Shown piece by piece: positions 33,577 through 43,083 of a stretch of DNA of 64,000 nucleotides (the first letter of the stretch is position 1; each line of letters opens with the position of its first letter). Both the position numbers and the translations under genes were made by a program. Source of the stretch: Pectobacterium sp. PL152. GTDB lineage: Bacteria > Pseudomonadota > Gammaproteobacteria > Enterobacterales > Enterobacteriaceae. Where the stretch lies: the NCBI GenBank assembly GCA_021907015.1, contig CP091064.1, forward strand, positions 3,286,001 through 3,350,000, in the 5' to 3' direction. The notes beneath the pieces were generated by a model. That model was not told the origin of the DNA. It did no database searches and worked only from the letters and a program-made list of their open reading frames with translations.

Positions 33577-34218
33577 TTATGATGACGCTTCTTGCTGCTC
33601 CGCAGACGCAGGTGGGGTGGCGTTTTCCGCAGCTTGTGGCGTGCTTTCCCCATTGGGAATACTGGGCCTGATTGCGGCATCGGTCAGAAAATCGATGACG
33701 CGCATGAGCGCCTCAGGCGCAGGTTGACGTTTTACCTGCGTGTGAATGCTGTATTTGGCACGCGTGTCCGTCGCTCGGGTTTGCGCTGACTTGTGTGATA
33801 CCCGACCGGCCATTTTGACCTTGAAAGCTCCCCATCCCAGTGAAGCCGCCAGATTGCCGTCTTCTCCGGTGTCATCGGATGACGATTCACTCTGCGTTAC
33901 CTCAAGCTCGAAATCGATTGTCCCTTCTTCAATAGAAATAATCGGATGGGTAATGGCGGCAATGAGCGGTATGCGCATCGTTTTTGTCACCGCGCCTTTT
34001 GCGACTCCGCTTTCATCAATAAGCGTTTCGTCATAATCAAATTGAATAGCGACCGCTTTATTATTCTGAATGCATACGGATAATAAAAAATCCGTATAGG
34101 CTTTGCTGGCTTGAACCTGTGCGTTAATCATTGCCTGTAAAGGCCCGCTAATCATATTTTCCAGCGGTAACGCATTAATAACCGAACCGATAAATTGTGA
34201 ATCCATCGGAACCTCCAA
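33577..34218 (-). CDS. DUF2589-type protein, first gene of the minus-strand operon
   Basis: 213 residues from 34218, or 209 from MDSQFIGS at 34206. The N-terminal PLENMISGPLQAMINAQ and the mid-protein IPLIAAITHPIISIEEG segment fit DUF2589, a family of unknown function predicted to form a beta-rich domain after an amphipathic helix. A low-complexity Ser/Asp/Glu stretch follows near residue 115, then a basic region and a Pro/Ala/Glu tail. There is no signal peptide. A second protein of the same type lies at 38843-39407 beside lysozyme and holin-like genes, tying both flanks of the NRPS genes together. Function unknown. Confidence 0.72.
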   Translation of the reverse strand: MEVPMDSQFIGSVINALPLENMISGPLQAMINAQVQASKAYTDFLLSVCIQNNKAVAIQFDYDETLIDESGVAKGAVTKTMRIPLIAAITHPIISIEEGTIDFELEVTQSESSSDDTGEDGNLAASLGWGAFKVKMAGRVSHKSAQTRATDTRAKYSIHTQVKRQPAPEALMRVIDFLTDAAIRPSIPNGESTPQAAENATPPASAEQQEASS

Positions 34219-34531
34219 TTATCTGCGAATAGGGTGTGATGCACTGTCAATAAAAAATAGCAAAGGGAAGGGAAAAAAATACCCGTCAGGGTACGAGGGG
34301 ACTTTCGCATTCTGGCATAGTCCCTTTGGTATATAGGCAATAATGTCTTTTATTTGTTAAACCCATACTCAGGCATGCGCGTTATTTTATGTGTCTTTCC
34401 TGGTATTAGCATGACGAACCCATCGTTACGTGTTCTCATTTTTACAGCATTCATTTTTCACCGTGTGAGATACCGGACGTCGCGTTAGAACCATTCCCGC
34501 AAAAAGCATCCTTTTACAATATGGAAGGAAA
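34219..34531. promoter_or_regulatory. Divergent promoter region of the NRPS-PKS cluster
   Basis: 313 bp between the DUF2589 gene (minus) and the A-T-C NRPS (plus). It is AT-rich and must hold both promoters. An AAGGAAA ribosome site precedes the ATG at 34532. I could not assign specific hexamers or an operator with confidence, and there is no gene in it. Confidence 0.5.
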
Positions 34532-37500
34532 ATGATGAAGAATAGAAAAACGATCGTTGAAATTATCTCTGAATGGTCACTGAAAAGCCCCGATAGGACG
34601 GCGGTGGAATTTAATGGCGACAGGCTGAACTATCAACAAGTCGAATCACAGTCACGTCTTTTGGCCGACTATCTGTTATCACACTACCCGAATAATAAAC
34701 GTGGCAGAATTGCCGTCTATCTGGAACCTGGGGTCATGATGCCCGTGGTCTTACTGGCTATTTTAAAAGCTGGGTATACCTATGTTCCGCTCTCACATTT
34801 TCATCCGTCAGAAAGAATCATTCAGATCCTTGATGACTCGTCGGCATTTTTACTTATTTCCACGCGTTCGATGGTAAATAAAACGGCTATCGATAACGTT
34901 TTTTCCTCTACGCTCGTACTAGAGGATATTCATTATCCGGTTGAACCGGTCGCTGTGCTGCCACCCGTTTGTGAAAACGATCTCGCCTATATTCTCTATA
35001 CCTCCGGCTCTACCGGGAAGCCAAAAGGGGTGGCCATTGAGCACCGGAACCTGAGTTATTATCTGAACTGGTTTAATGAGGATGTGTGGCCAGCGACGCG
35101 AGCGACGCTCCCTCTGACATCGTCACTCAGTTTTGCCGCCGCCGTGACACAGCTTTATGCGCCTTTATTACGTGGCGACACCCTGTTTATTTTGCCCGCC
35201 GATAGTTTGAATGAACCGGACGTTTTATTACGCTGGCACCAACAGCATCCGGATGGCGCCATTTACTGCGTGCCGACCGTTTGGGATGAACTGCTGCGCT
35301 ATCAGGCGACCTCTTCTCACGCGTGGGCGTTACCCAAAACCGTTTTCTCTCTGGCGAACCCGTCTCTTTTGATTTAAAAGAGCGCACGTTCCAGCAGATC
35401 CCGGATGTCAGGCTTTTTTAATCTGTATGGCCCGACGGAAACAACGGCCAACTGCTCGTTCACCGAATTGGTACCGGGAAAAGGTGTAACGCTCGGTAAA
35501 GCGCTGCGTGGTAGCGAAATTCTGATTGTGGATGAGAATCTGCGTCCCGTGGCTGAAGGGGAAGAAGGGGAAATTTGTGCCTTTGGGAAGGTGTCGCCCG
35601 TGGCTACATTAATCGCGACGAATTAACGCAGCAGCGTTTTTTCAGCCATGTGCGAGCCGGTAAAAGCGACTGGGGACATCGCACCGGCGATCTGGGAAAA
35701 AGGACGCCGGATGGGGAGATCGTGTATCTGGGGCGTATCGATCGCCAGATTAAGATTAATGGTATTCGTATCGAGCCCGAAGAGATCGAAATCGCGTTAC
35801 GTCAGCATGGCGATATCGACAAAGCGCTGGTGCGGCCGATGCAGGAAAATGGGCGTCAGCGTCTGGTGGCCTATCTGGTCAGTCGTAACCCGTCGCTTGC
35901 CGCGAACGATCTGCGCCGCTTCTTGCAGAACAAACTGCCGCGAGCGATGCATCCGTCCCATTTTATTATGCTGGAAACTCTACCCAAACTGCCTAACGGG
36001 AAATTGGATGTGAGCCGGCTGCCTGCGCCTTGTCCGCAGCGCCCTGAGTTAGGATATCCGGTTAAAACCGCAGGCAATGAGCTGGAACAGGAACTGATTG
36101 ATATCTGGCAGGAAGTGCTTGGTTTTCGTGAACTCGGTGCCAACGATAACTTTTTCGATTTAGGGGGCGATTCGCTTCAGGCGATGAACGCCAGGCTACT
36201 GATTCGAAAACGACTGTTTAGCGACATTGATTACCCGTTGTTTTTCAACAACGCAACGCCCCATCTGTTGGCTTTCATCGTCCCTTACTATGTTAACGAT
36301 GACGATCCCACGTTTGACGAGGGGACAACGGAGATTGAGGCGCTCACTCCGTCATCGCAGCAGCGTTATTTCCTGACGCTGGATCAGCTCAGTCCAGAGC
36401 CGTCGGTCTATCAATTGGCTTTTCGCCTGACGATAGACGGTACACTGGATGAATCTGCCGTGGAATGGAGTCTTGGGCGTATTCTGGAAGGCAATCCGGT
36501 ATTGCGGACGCGTTTCGATCTGGATCGTCTGCAATGCCTTGAGGGGGATTATCCAATCGGAGCGATCCCGATTGAACGACTGACGGCTTTCTCTCCCGGT
36601 GGGCTGGCGACGACGCTGAGCGACCGACAGCTGCTGGAGCTGGTCAATACGCCAGAGATGGATTTAGAACATTCGCCGCTCATCTGTTTTCATCTGATTT
36701 CGCTGACGGCGCAGCGACATATTCTGCTGGGACGTGTGCACCATACGGTATTCGATCATGATGCCATTGGCTTGTTTTTCAATCAGTTTATTGATTACGT
36801 CCGTGCTTATAGTGCCGGCGATCGCAGCTATCGAATAGGCAGTGAGGAGCGCTATCTGCGCTATCGTCAACAGCAACGGCGTACCAACGATCAGTGCTAC
36901 CCAAGAGAGCGGCAGTTCTGGCTGGATAAAATGGAGGATTACCTGACGGCGGGTGCCGATGCGACGGCGTTTCCTCTTAGTGAAAGTCAGGAGGGAGAAA
37001 ATTATTGGTGTATTTTGTCTGATTCGTTAACGCAGGCGATCAAGCACTATGCCCAGCAGCATCGCACAACGCCATTTGTCTGCATGCTGACCGCTTTTAC
37101 TCTGCTGCTCAAAACCACAAACTACCGCCATGTGCCCATCGGTATTCCGGTGTCGAACCGTATGCTGGCGGACAACGCTACCACGATAGGCTGTTTCGTT
37201 AACATGGTGACGTACTACGATGATGCACCCGCGCAGGCGTCTTTCAGCACGCTTTTGGCCCGTAGCCAGAGTAAGATCCATGCCATTTTGGACAATCAGA
37301 CGCTGCCCTATGATGTGTTAATGACCGACGTTCGGGCTAAAGGATGGTCTGATAAGCTGCGTTTCCCCGTCAGTTTTAACTATCTGACCGCTATGCCGCC
37401 GGCCGTGCAGGTCAATGAGACTGAATATCAGATCGCGGATATTGCCAATCATCAGGCCCGGCTGGATTTGACGCTCTCTGTTTATGACGATGACGCACTG

Positions 37501-37629
37501 ACGCTGTGTTTTAATTATCAGCAGGCGGCGTTTAACGCGGAAGAGATTACCGCGCTGTCTCAGCAGTACCATCACATCCTCATGGATATCGTACAGCCAA
37601 ACGCAACGCCCTTGTACGGCAACCCGTAG
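34532..37629 (+). CDS. NRPS A-T-C with atypical adenylation domain, frameshifted
   Basis: About 1032 residues after repair of three indels (a loss near 35355, an extra T in the run at 35414-35419, a lost G near 35588). The adenylation domain has YTSGSTGKPKG, LYGPTETT and PNGKLD. In the pocket the residue at GrsA position 235 is Ala (SLSFAAAVTQ) instead of the Asp that binds the alpha-amino group, so the substrate may not be an ordinary alpha-amino acid. The carrier has LGGDSLQA. The C-terminal condensation domain has HHTVFDHDA in place of HHxxxDG, keeping both His and the Asp. It would couple its own tethered unit to the amino acid on another carrier, plausibly the A-T protein. It is divergent from the main operon. 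Confidence 0.85.
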
Positions 37630-37640
37630 ATAATGCTAGC

Positions 37641-37670
37641 GAAGGCGCCTGAACAGCGGCGCCTTCTCTG
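37641..37670 (+). terminator. Hairpin after the A-T-C NRPS
   Basis: A perfect 9-bp stem (GAAGGCGCC / GGCGCCTTC) with an 8-nt loop lies 11 bp after the stop codon. It lacks a strong T tail but is likely the transcript end. Confidence 0.6.
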
Positions 37671-37874
37671 AAAGGGCTGACACGTAGACGTTGGTTTGAT
37701 TAGTCATGCATTGATGAGGTACTTGAACTCGTCGGAAGGATAAAGCGGTAGCGGGAAGGCCGCGAGGTGCCTTCCTGCTATATGAGCGACTTACGGCTGA
37801 GAACCGGTATTCTTGAGAACGTTGACTGGCGAGACTAATTGCTGATGAGAATAGCTCTTGGTGAGAACCATGCG

Positions 37875-38306
37875 CTAATGGTCTGACGGGGTCTTGTCAT
37901 CGGGTGTTTTTTCCCGAGCCTCATTGATCGAATGCACGCCTTTTGTCGCCTGCTTGATTTCCGACGCGACATCCAGGATGTCGTTATTCTCCCGATAGCT
38001 GAAGAAATTTGCCAGCAGCGTAACCAGGCCTACGCTAATCGCACCAACCAGATAACCTAATCCTATTGCATTCTCCACTTTATTGATGTTTACGTGCAGT
38101 AATTCGGCAATAATACCGACCAATGAGAAAGCCGCTGAAATACTGATGGTGATGATAATTAATATAGCGACAAATTTGTCATAATTATTCAGTTTCTGCG
38201 GGCGCCAAAAGAAGGAGATACTGAGGCCACCGAATAATCCTGAAATTGATGCAATAATGTCGCTGATCAAAATGCCATAGATAAGAGGATATGTTGAAAG
38301 ATCCAT
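37875..38306 (-). CDS. Three-TM holin-like membrane protein
   Basis: 143 residues with three hydrophobic helices (about residues 6-32, 45-69 and 79-103) and a charged C-terminal tail (YRENNDILDVASEIKQ and onward). This topology matches class I holins. No family signature is recognised, so the holin call rests on topology, size and adjacency. The gene lies 57 bp downstream of a lysozyme gene on the same strand. A holin could release that signal-less enzyme across the inner membrane. Other small membrane proteins remain possible. Confidence 0.5.
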   Translation of the reverse strand: MDLSTYPLIYGILISDIIASISGLFGGLSISFFWRPQKLNNYDKFVAILIIITISISAAFSLVGIIAELLHVNINKVENAIGLGYLVGAISVGLVTLLANFFSYRENNDILDVASEIKQATKGVHSINEAREKTPDDKTPSDH

Positions 38307-38362
38307 AATGTGTCCATGATGATATTTTCTATGAGATGATTATTTTCGCGTTTTGTTGGATA

Positions 38363-38824
38363 TTAGTTCGGTGTGACAGGTGTTAGGAACAGTGTTCTTT
38401 CTGCTTCTCTGCGGCGCAGAAGTCCTTCTACAACTTGTTCGCCATCTTTATCCCAGCGTGGAAATTGATCGGCAGCTGCACCATAGTTACCCTGATTTAG
38501 CAGGCGTAATAATGTCGATGTTTCCAGATTTTCTACGCCGAGGTTGTAGGTAAATGACGTTAGTGCACCAAATTGGTTTCCGTTGAGATCCACGTTCACA
38601 TAATGCTGTACACCGGTTTCCGCCGTCTTTAAGTCCTGACGTAACAGTAAGTCGGCTTCCTGAAGAGTAATACCGTTATCAAAATTTTCATCTGGAAGTA
38701 TTAAATGTCCATACCCAATGGTCCATCTGCCTGCGGTATCGAGATACTTTGTTAATTTCAGTCCTTCAAAGCTCTTAATGAGATCGAGACCAGCTTCATT
38801 GATCGTTTCAGGAATGTTAGCCAT
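38363..38824 (-). CDS. T4-type (GH24) lysozyme / endolysin
   Basis: 153-residue muramidase that cleaves the MurNAc-GlcNAc bond of peptidoglycan. The E-8-D-5-T catalytic triad is exact: E20, D29 and T35 (SFEG, YLDTAG, RWTIGYGH). There is no signal peptide or signal-anchor at the N-terminus, so it needs a holin-like path to the wall. The neighbouring three-TM protein could supply this. No other phage structural genes are nearby, so it is not part of an intact prophage. It is followed upstream by a DUF2589-type gene. Confidence 0.88.
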   Translation of the reverse strand: MANIPETINEAGLDLIKSFEGLKLTKYLDTAGRWTIGYGHLILPDENFDNGITLQEADLLLRQDLKTAETGVQHYVNVDLNGNQFGALTSFTYNLGVENLETSTLLRLLNQGNYGAAADQFPRWDKDGEQVVEGLLRRREAERTLFLTPVTPN

Positions 38825-38842
38825 TATTTTTTTCCTCTTGTG

Positions 38843-39407
38843 TTATTTGGGGAGAACGAGATTGGTATAGTCATCAATTAATCGCATGAGGCTTTCCGGA
38901 GGTTCGAGCGCAGTGAACTGCATTTCTATATCGACGTGCTGACTATTTCTGCCTTTTTGTTTTTGCCTGAAGGCGACATACTGACGTGAAAATTACTGAT
39001 GTTATAATCGTCTAAAGGTGAGGCTATTTCGTCCTTACTTACCGCATCGGTTCTCACCGTCATTTGCACTTTCATTTTTCCAGCATCAACCCCTTGGGGT
39101 GGAAAGGGCAACCAGCGGCAGTTCGACGTGGTGTCGGGAATCGAGTTGAATAGAAATTGTCTTTGGGGTTAACGCGCCATCAGCACCACGTTCAAAAAAA
39201 AGGATCGAGCGTTTGCTGGTATTGGTGAGCGATAAATTGATTGGCAGCGGTAGCGGCATGCTGCATGCCGCGAGCGATATCTGCTAATGTTAACGCCTTT
39301 GATGATGACGTCACTTTATCGTTTAACGTGGAATGCGGATTTTCCCTTGGGAGGGATCGACATTCTCTGGTTTTTATTTTTCCCGTTATCCAATTTTTGA
39401 ATGACAT
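38843..39407 (-). CDS. Second DUF2589-type protein, frameshifted
   Basis: About 188 residues across three frame changes. Start MSFKNWITGKIKTRE at 39407, then LTLADIARGMQHAATAANQF (helix). In the next frame come FERGADGALTPKTISI and VELPLVAL, then GVDAGKMKVQMTV, and finally DIEMQFTALEPPESLMRLID. This order matches the protein at 33577-34218 (GPLQAMINAQVQ, IPLIAAI, PEALMRVID). One break is an extra base in an eight-A run (39194-39201). It lies just upstream of the lysozyme and is probably co-transcribed with it. Function unknown. Confidence 0.6.
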
Positions 39408-39839
39408 ACTTTTTCCTTATCTTATTTCCCGGGTGATAAAAATAAAATCATGAAGGGAAATAAATGACGATTTGGGAAAACGTTAACAGTTAAGGAGAGT
39501 GAAATACATCAGTCATTTTGTTAGCGATGTCATGTAATATGACATAGGCCATTTATTTCTTTTTTAAAATCCATTGCGCTAAATATTTTATGCACTCATG
39601 AAATCATTACTCCATCAGATCTTATTTTAAGATAATATTTCATTGCTAATGATATTCCTCTTTGAGGGTTTTTGACTGAAGTTATTATGTCAGTATGTTC
39701 GAGTAAATATAGATGTGTCTATAAGGTAAACGGCATATGCCAAATGGCGTGACATCATATCTTTCAAGATAGGCTAAAACTTCTTAGAGGGCATTTTTAA
39801 ATATGGCATTTTAAAATAAAGGTAAATGGAGATTGCACA
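39408..39839. promoter_or_regulatory. AT-rich intergenic region before the LuxR-type gene
   Basis: 432 bp, strongly AT-rich, between the divergent DUF2589-lysozyme genes and the regulator. It must hold promoters for both directions. I see no coding sequence, RNA or clear repeat. A TTGACT at about 39672 is a possible -35 for the regulator without a clear -10. Confidence 0.4.
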
Positions 39840-40454
39840 GTGAATGTTCTTATTATTGACAAATCCCCTGTTTTCATTCAGGGCTTATCTGTTGGGCTGA
39901 ATGATTTTATGCACGATGTCAATATTGTTGGCGTAAAGGAAATTGACGATGTATGGCCTTGCCTTGAGAGGATGAAAAACGCTTTTATTTTACTAAATTG
40001 TAATAAAGAAAATGGAGAGTACAGTTTTTTCCTGGAAACTCTGCATGAGAAATATATTGGCGTCAGTGTGATTATTATGGTTGATTCTATTGAAAGACAT
40101 ATTTTGAATAACTATCTGAAACACCATGTTATGGGGGTCGTTCTTAAAACATCGCCCGTTGATTCTATTGCTCAGGCATTAAAAACCGTGTCGATGGGTA
40201 TGGTCTGTTTACCGGATGATGGCGTGATCTATGAAGGGTGGAGTGTTGATAACAGTGTAAAAGGAAAACTGAGTGAGAGGCAGCATGAGGTTCTGCAACT
40301 GATTGCATTAGGCGCTTCTAATAAACAAATTAGTCGGACATTAAACATCAGTGCAGGAACCGTGAAGTCGCATTTGGAGTCGATTTTCAGGCGACTTAAT
40401 GTGCGTAACAGAACACAGGCTGCGATCGTACTATTAGAAGAAGAACGAAGATAA
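39840..40454 (+). CDS. LuxR-family regulator with degenerate receiver domain
   Basis: 204 residues from an ATA-free frame whose start codon is GTG at 39840. The N-terminal 120 residues have a receiver fold (MNVLIIDKSPVF). The phospho-acceptor position is Asn (N53 in ILLNCN) where Asp is expected, while the conserved Lys (VVLKTS) is kept. The C-terminal LuxR/GerE helix-turn-helix has LSERQHEVLQLIALGASNKQ and AGTVKSHLESIFRRL. It probably works without phosphorylation, for example by constitutive dimerisation or ligand binding. Position at the right edge of the island makes it the best candidate regulator of the NRPS-PKS and lysozyme genes, by inference only. Confidence 0.82.
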   Translation: MNVLIIDKSPVFIQGLSVGLNDFMHDVNIVGVKEIDDVWPCLERMKNAFILLNCNKENGEYSFFLETLHEKYIGVSVIIMVDSIERHILNNYLKHHVMGVVLKTSPVDSIAQALKTVSMGMVCLPDDGVIYEGWSVDNSVKGKLSERQHEVLQLIALGASNKQISRTLNISAGTVKSHLESIFRRLNVRNRTQAAIVLLEEERR

Positions 40455-40759
40455 GTTTCGTCCTATTACATTATTTAGCTGTTGTGTTATTAAAGCATCA
40501 GGGAATCCCCACTGCGTCATCTTTTTCCGCCATTTCAGGTACCCGTGCCTTTCTTCGACGGTTGGCCTGCTTTGCGGCTGGCATGACGACACAAAATCGG
40601 TTTATAAAAGTAAAAGGCCCATCGCCGTGAGCTGCCTCTTGGTGGCCGATGATTCTTGACAAAGATGCGCATTGCGCGTATAAGAATCGCCTTCGAACCA
40701 ATCCTATGGATGACTTGCATTTCTGGAGTTGTCAGCGTAGTATTTGCCACGTTTTCGGA
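40455..40759. promoter_or_regulatory. Region upstream of metY
   Basis: 305 bp with no convincing gene. At 40656-40684 TTGACA and TATAAG are separated by exactly 17 bp, a strong sigma-70 promoter about 75 bp before tRNA-Met. It drives the metY-rimP-nusA-infB operon. Short open frames on the minus strand here look spurious. Confidence 0.75.
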
Positions 40760-40836
<77 letters not shown>

Positions 40837-40969
40837 CTTAACTTCCAGTAAAGTGTTTTTTCAAATACGTTCTTCACTCAATTTCTATCTCTTTTTGCAG
40901 TGATTTTTGAAAAAATCCTTCACCGAAAGTTATGCCGCGCTGGTTTGCGGTATTAGGGTCCAGTTGCAT

Positions 40970-40997
40970 AAAGCCCCGATTTTTCGGGGTTTTTTGT
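40970..40997 (+). terminator. Terminator between metY and rimP
   Basis: An AAGCCCCGA/TCGGGG stem with a short T loop and a six-T tail. It lets the tRNA be made in excess over the protein genes downstream. Confidence 0.85.
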
Positions 40998-41054
40998 TAT
41001 TTGGCAACAAACAACTGGGCTATTAGGCCCTTTTTTTATGTCTTGGGGGTGGGC

Positions 41055-41507
41055 TTGTCCACATTAGAGCAAAAATTAACAGAGATGATTTCAGCACCCG
41101 TGGCCGCATTAGGCTACGAATTAGTTGGGATTGAGTTCATCCGCAGTCGCCAATCGACACTGCGTATCTATATTGATAGTGAAGATGGCATCACTGTTGA
41201 TGATTGTGCTGATGTCAGCCACCAGGTCAGTGCGGTATTGGACGTCGAAGATCCAATCACTGTAGCCTATAACCTGGAAGTGTCGTCTCCAGGGCTTGAG
41301 CGTCCCTTGTTCACGGCAGAACACTATCTGCGTTTCATCGGTGAAGAGGTGACAGTGGTACTGCGTATGGCAGTCCAGAATCGCCGTAAATGGTTGGGTG
41401 TAATCAAAGCTGTTGACGGCGAAATGATCACCATAACAGTGGAAGGCAAAGATGAAGTATTCGCGCTGAGCAACATCCAGAAAGCGAATCTTGTACCCCA
41501 CTTTTAA
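41055..41507 (+). CDS. rimP: Ribosome maturation factor RimP
   Basis: 150-residue protein needed for 30S subunit maturation. [15 protein letters not shown] at the start and the C-terminal SH3-like domain ([15 protein letters not shown]) are conserved. The TTG at 41055 gives the E. coli-length protein. GTG at 41049 would add two residues, and the longer frame to 40932 runs through the terminator and is not real. It lies 21 bp before nusA. Confidence 0.95.
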   Translation: MSTLEQKLTEMISAPVAALGYELVGIEFIRSRQSTLRIYIDSEDGITVDDCADVSHQVSAVLDVEDPITVAYNLEVSSPGLERPLFTAEHYLRFIGEEVTVVLRMAVQNRRKWLGVIKAVDGEMITITVEGKDEVFALSNIQKANLVPHF

Positions 41508-41528
41508 AGTTTGGATGAGGCAACTAGG

Positions 41529-43058
41529 ATGAACAAAGAGATTCTGGCTGTTGTTGAAGCAGTTTCCAATGAGAAAGCCGTCCCGCGCGAGAAGATTTTT
41601 GAAGCGCTGGAAACCGCACTGGCGACAGCGACCAAGAAAAAATACGAGCAGGAAATTGATGTTCGCGTCAGTATCGATCGCAAAACGGGCGATTTTGATA
41701 CCTTCCGTCGTTGGTTGGTGGTAAATGAAGTCACTCAGCCAACGCGCGAAATTACGCTTGAAGCCGCGCAGTTCGAAGATCCTGCCCTTGATGTTGGCGG
41801 TTACGTTGAAGATCAGATTGAATCTGTAACCTTTGACCGCATTACGACGCAAACGGCAAAACAGGTTATCGTACAGAAGGTTCGTGAAGCCGAACGTGCG
41901 ATGGTTGTTGATCAGTTCCGTGAGCAAGAAGGCGAGATTATCACCGGTGTCGTGAAGAAGGTGAACCGTGATAATATTTCGCTTGAAGTCAGACCAATCG
42001 ATGGCTCTAACACCAGCGCAGAAGCGGTAATCGGCCGCGAAGATATGCTGCCTCGTGAGAATTTCCGCCCTGGCGACCGTATTCGTGGCGTACTGTATTC
42101 TGTTCGTCCTGAAGCTCGCGGTGCTCAACTGTTTGTCAGCCGTTCCCGTCCGGAAATGCTGGTTGAACTCTTCCGCATTGAAGTGCCAGAAATCGGTGAA
42201 GAAGTTATCGAGATTAAGGCTGCGGCCCGCGATCCGGGTTCACGTGCGAAAATTGCAGTGAAGACGAATGACAAGCGTATCGATCCTGTCGGTGCTTGTG
42301 TTGGTATGCGTGGCGCACGCGTGCAGGCTGTTTCCAGTGAACTGGGCGGCGAGCGTATTGACATCATTCTGTGGGATGACAATCCTGCACAGTTTGTGAT
42401 CAATGCCATGGCGCCTGCCGATGTCGTCTCGATCGTGGTTGATGAAGATACCTGCACGATGGATATCGCCGTTGAGTCGAGCAACCTGGCTCAGGCTATT
42501 GGTCGTAACGGGCAAAACGTGCGTTTGGCTTCTCAACTGCTGAAACAGCATCGTTCAGACGACCGTTGGGAACTGAACGTGATGACAGTGGAAGATCTTC
42601 AGGCCAAACATCAGGCTGAAGCACATGCTGCAATCGACGTCTTTACCAAGCACCTTGATATTGATGACGAGTTTGCCACCGTGCTGGTTGAAGAAGGTTT
42701 CTCCTCACTTGAAGAACTGGCCTACGTGCCAATCAAGGAACTGCTGGCTATCGAAGGCCTTGATGAAGAAACCGTTGAAGCATTGCGTGAGCGTGCTAAA
42801 GCCGCATTAACAACGCTGGCACTGGCGCATGAAGAAAGCCTTGGTGACGGTCAACCTGCTGAAGACTTGCTTAGCTTGCCTGGGCTGTCGCGTGAGTTGG
42901 CGTTCAAGCTTGCTGCGATCGGTGTTTGTACGCTGGAAGATCTTGCTGAACAGGGCGTTGACGACCTGACAGATATTGAAGAGCTCAATGATGAGCAAGC
43001 GGGCGAATTGATTATGGCCGCACGTAATATCTGTTGGTTTGGCGACGACAACGAATAA
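41529..43058 (+). CDS. nusA: Transcription termination/antitermination factor NusA
   Basis: 509-residue polymerase-binding factor that promotes pausing, intrinsic termination and rRNA antitermination. N-terminal polymerase-binding domain ([17 protein letters not shown]), an S1 domain (about 135-200), KH1 and KH2 domains ([13 protein letters not shown] and [12 protein letters not shown]), and two C-terminal acidic repeats that bind the alpha CTD and lambda N. Start at 41529; an open extension from 41511 is not conserved. The spacing to infB is 25 bp. Confidence 0.98.
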   Translation: MNKEILAVVEAVSNEKAVPREKIFEALETALATATKKKYEQEIDVRVSIDRKTGDFDTFRRWLVVNEVTQPTREITLEAAQFEDPALDVGGYVEDQIESVTFDRITTQTAKQVIVQKVREAERAMVVDQFREQEGEIITGVVKKVNRDNISLEVRPIDGSNTSAEAVIGREDMLPRENFRPGDRIRGVLYSVRPEARGAQLFVSRSRPEMLVELFRIEVPEIGEEVIEIKAAARDPGSRAKIAVKTNDKRIDPVGACVGMRGARVQAVSSELGGERIDIILWDDNPAQFVINAMAPADVVSIVVDEDTCTMDIAVESSNLAQAIGRNGQNVRLASQLLKQHRSDDRWELNVMTVEDLQAKHQAEAHAAIDVFTKHLDIDDEFATVLVEEGFSSLEELAYVPIKELLAIEGLDEETVEALRERAKAALTTLALAHEESLGDGQPAEDLLSLPGLSRELAFKLAAIGVCTLEDLAEQGVDDLTDIEELNDEQAGELIMAARNICWFGDDNE

Positions 43059-43083
43059 CGAACTGTAGCAGGAAAGGAACAGC

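Noticed and set aside
37875-39407. Prophage remnant
   Set aside because: Only lysozyme and a holin-like gene are present, without capsid, tail, terminase or integrase genes; kept as a release-type set instead.
40498-40750. Short minus-strand open frames before metY
   Set aside because: No ribosome site or conserved motif, and they overlap the strong metY promoter.
41121-42128. 335-residue minus-strand open frame across rimP-nusA
   Set aside because: It covers two conserved plus-strand genes and has no recognisable domain.
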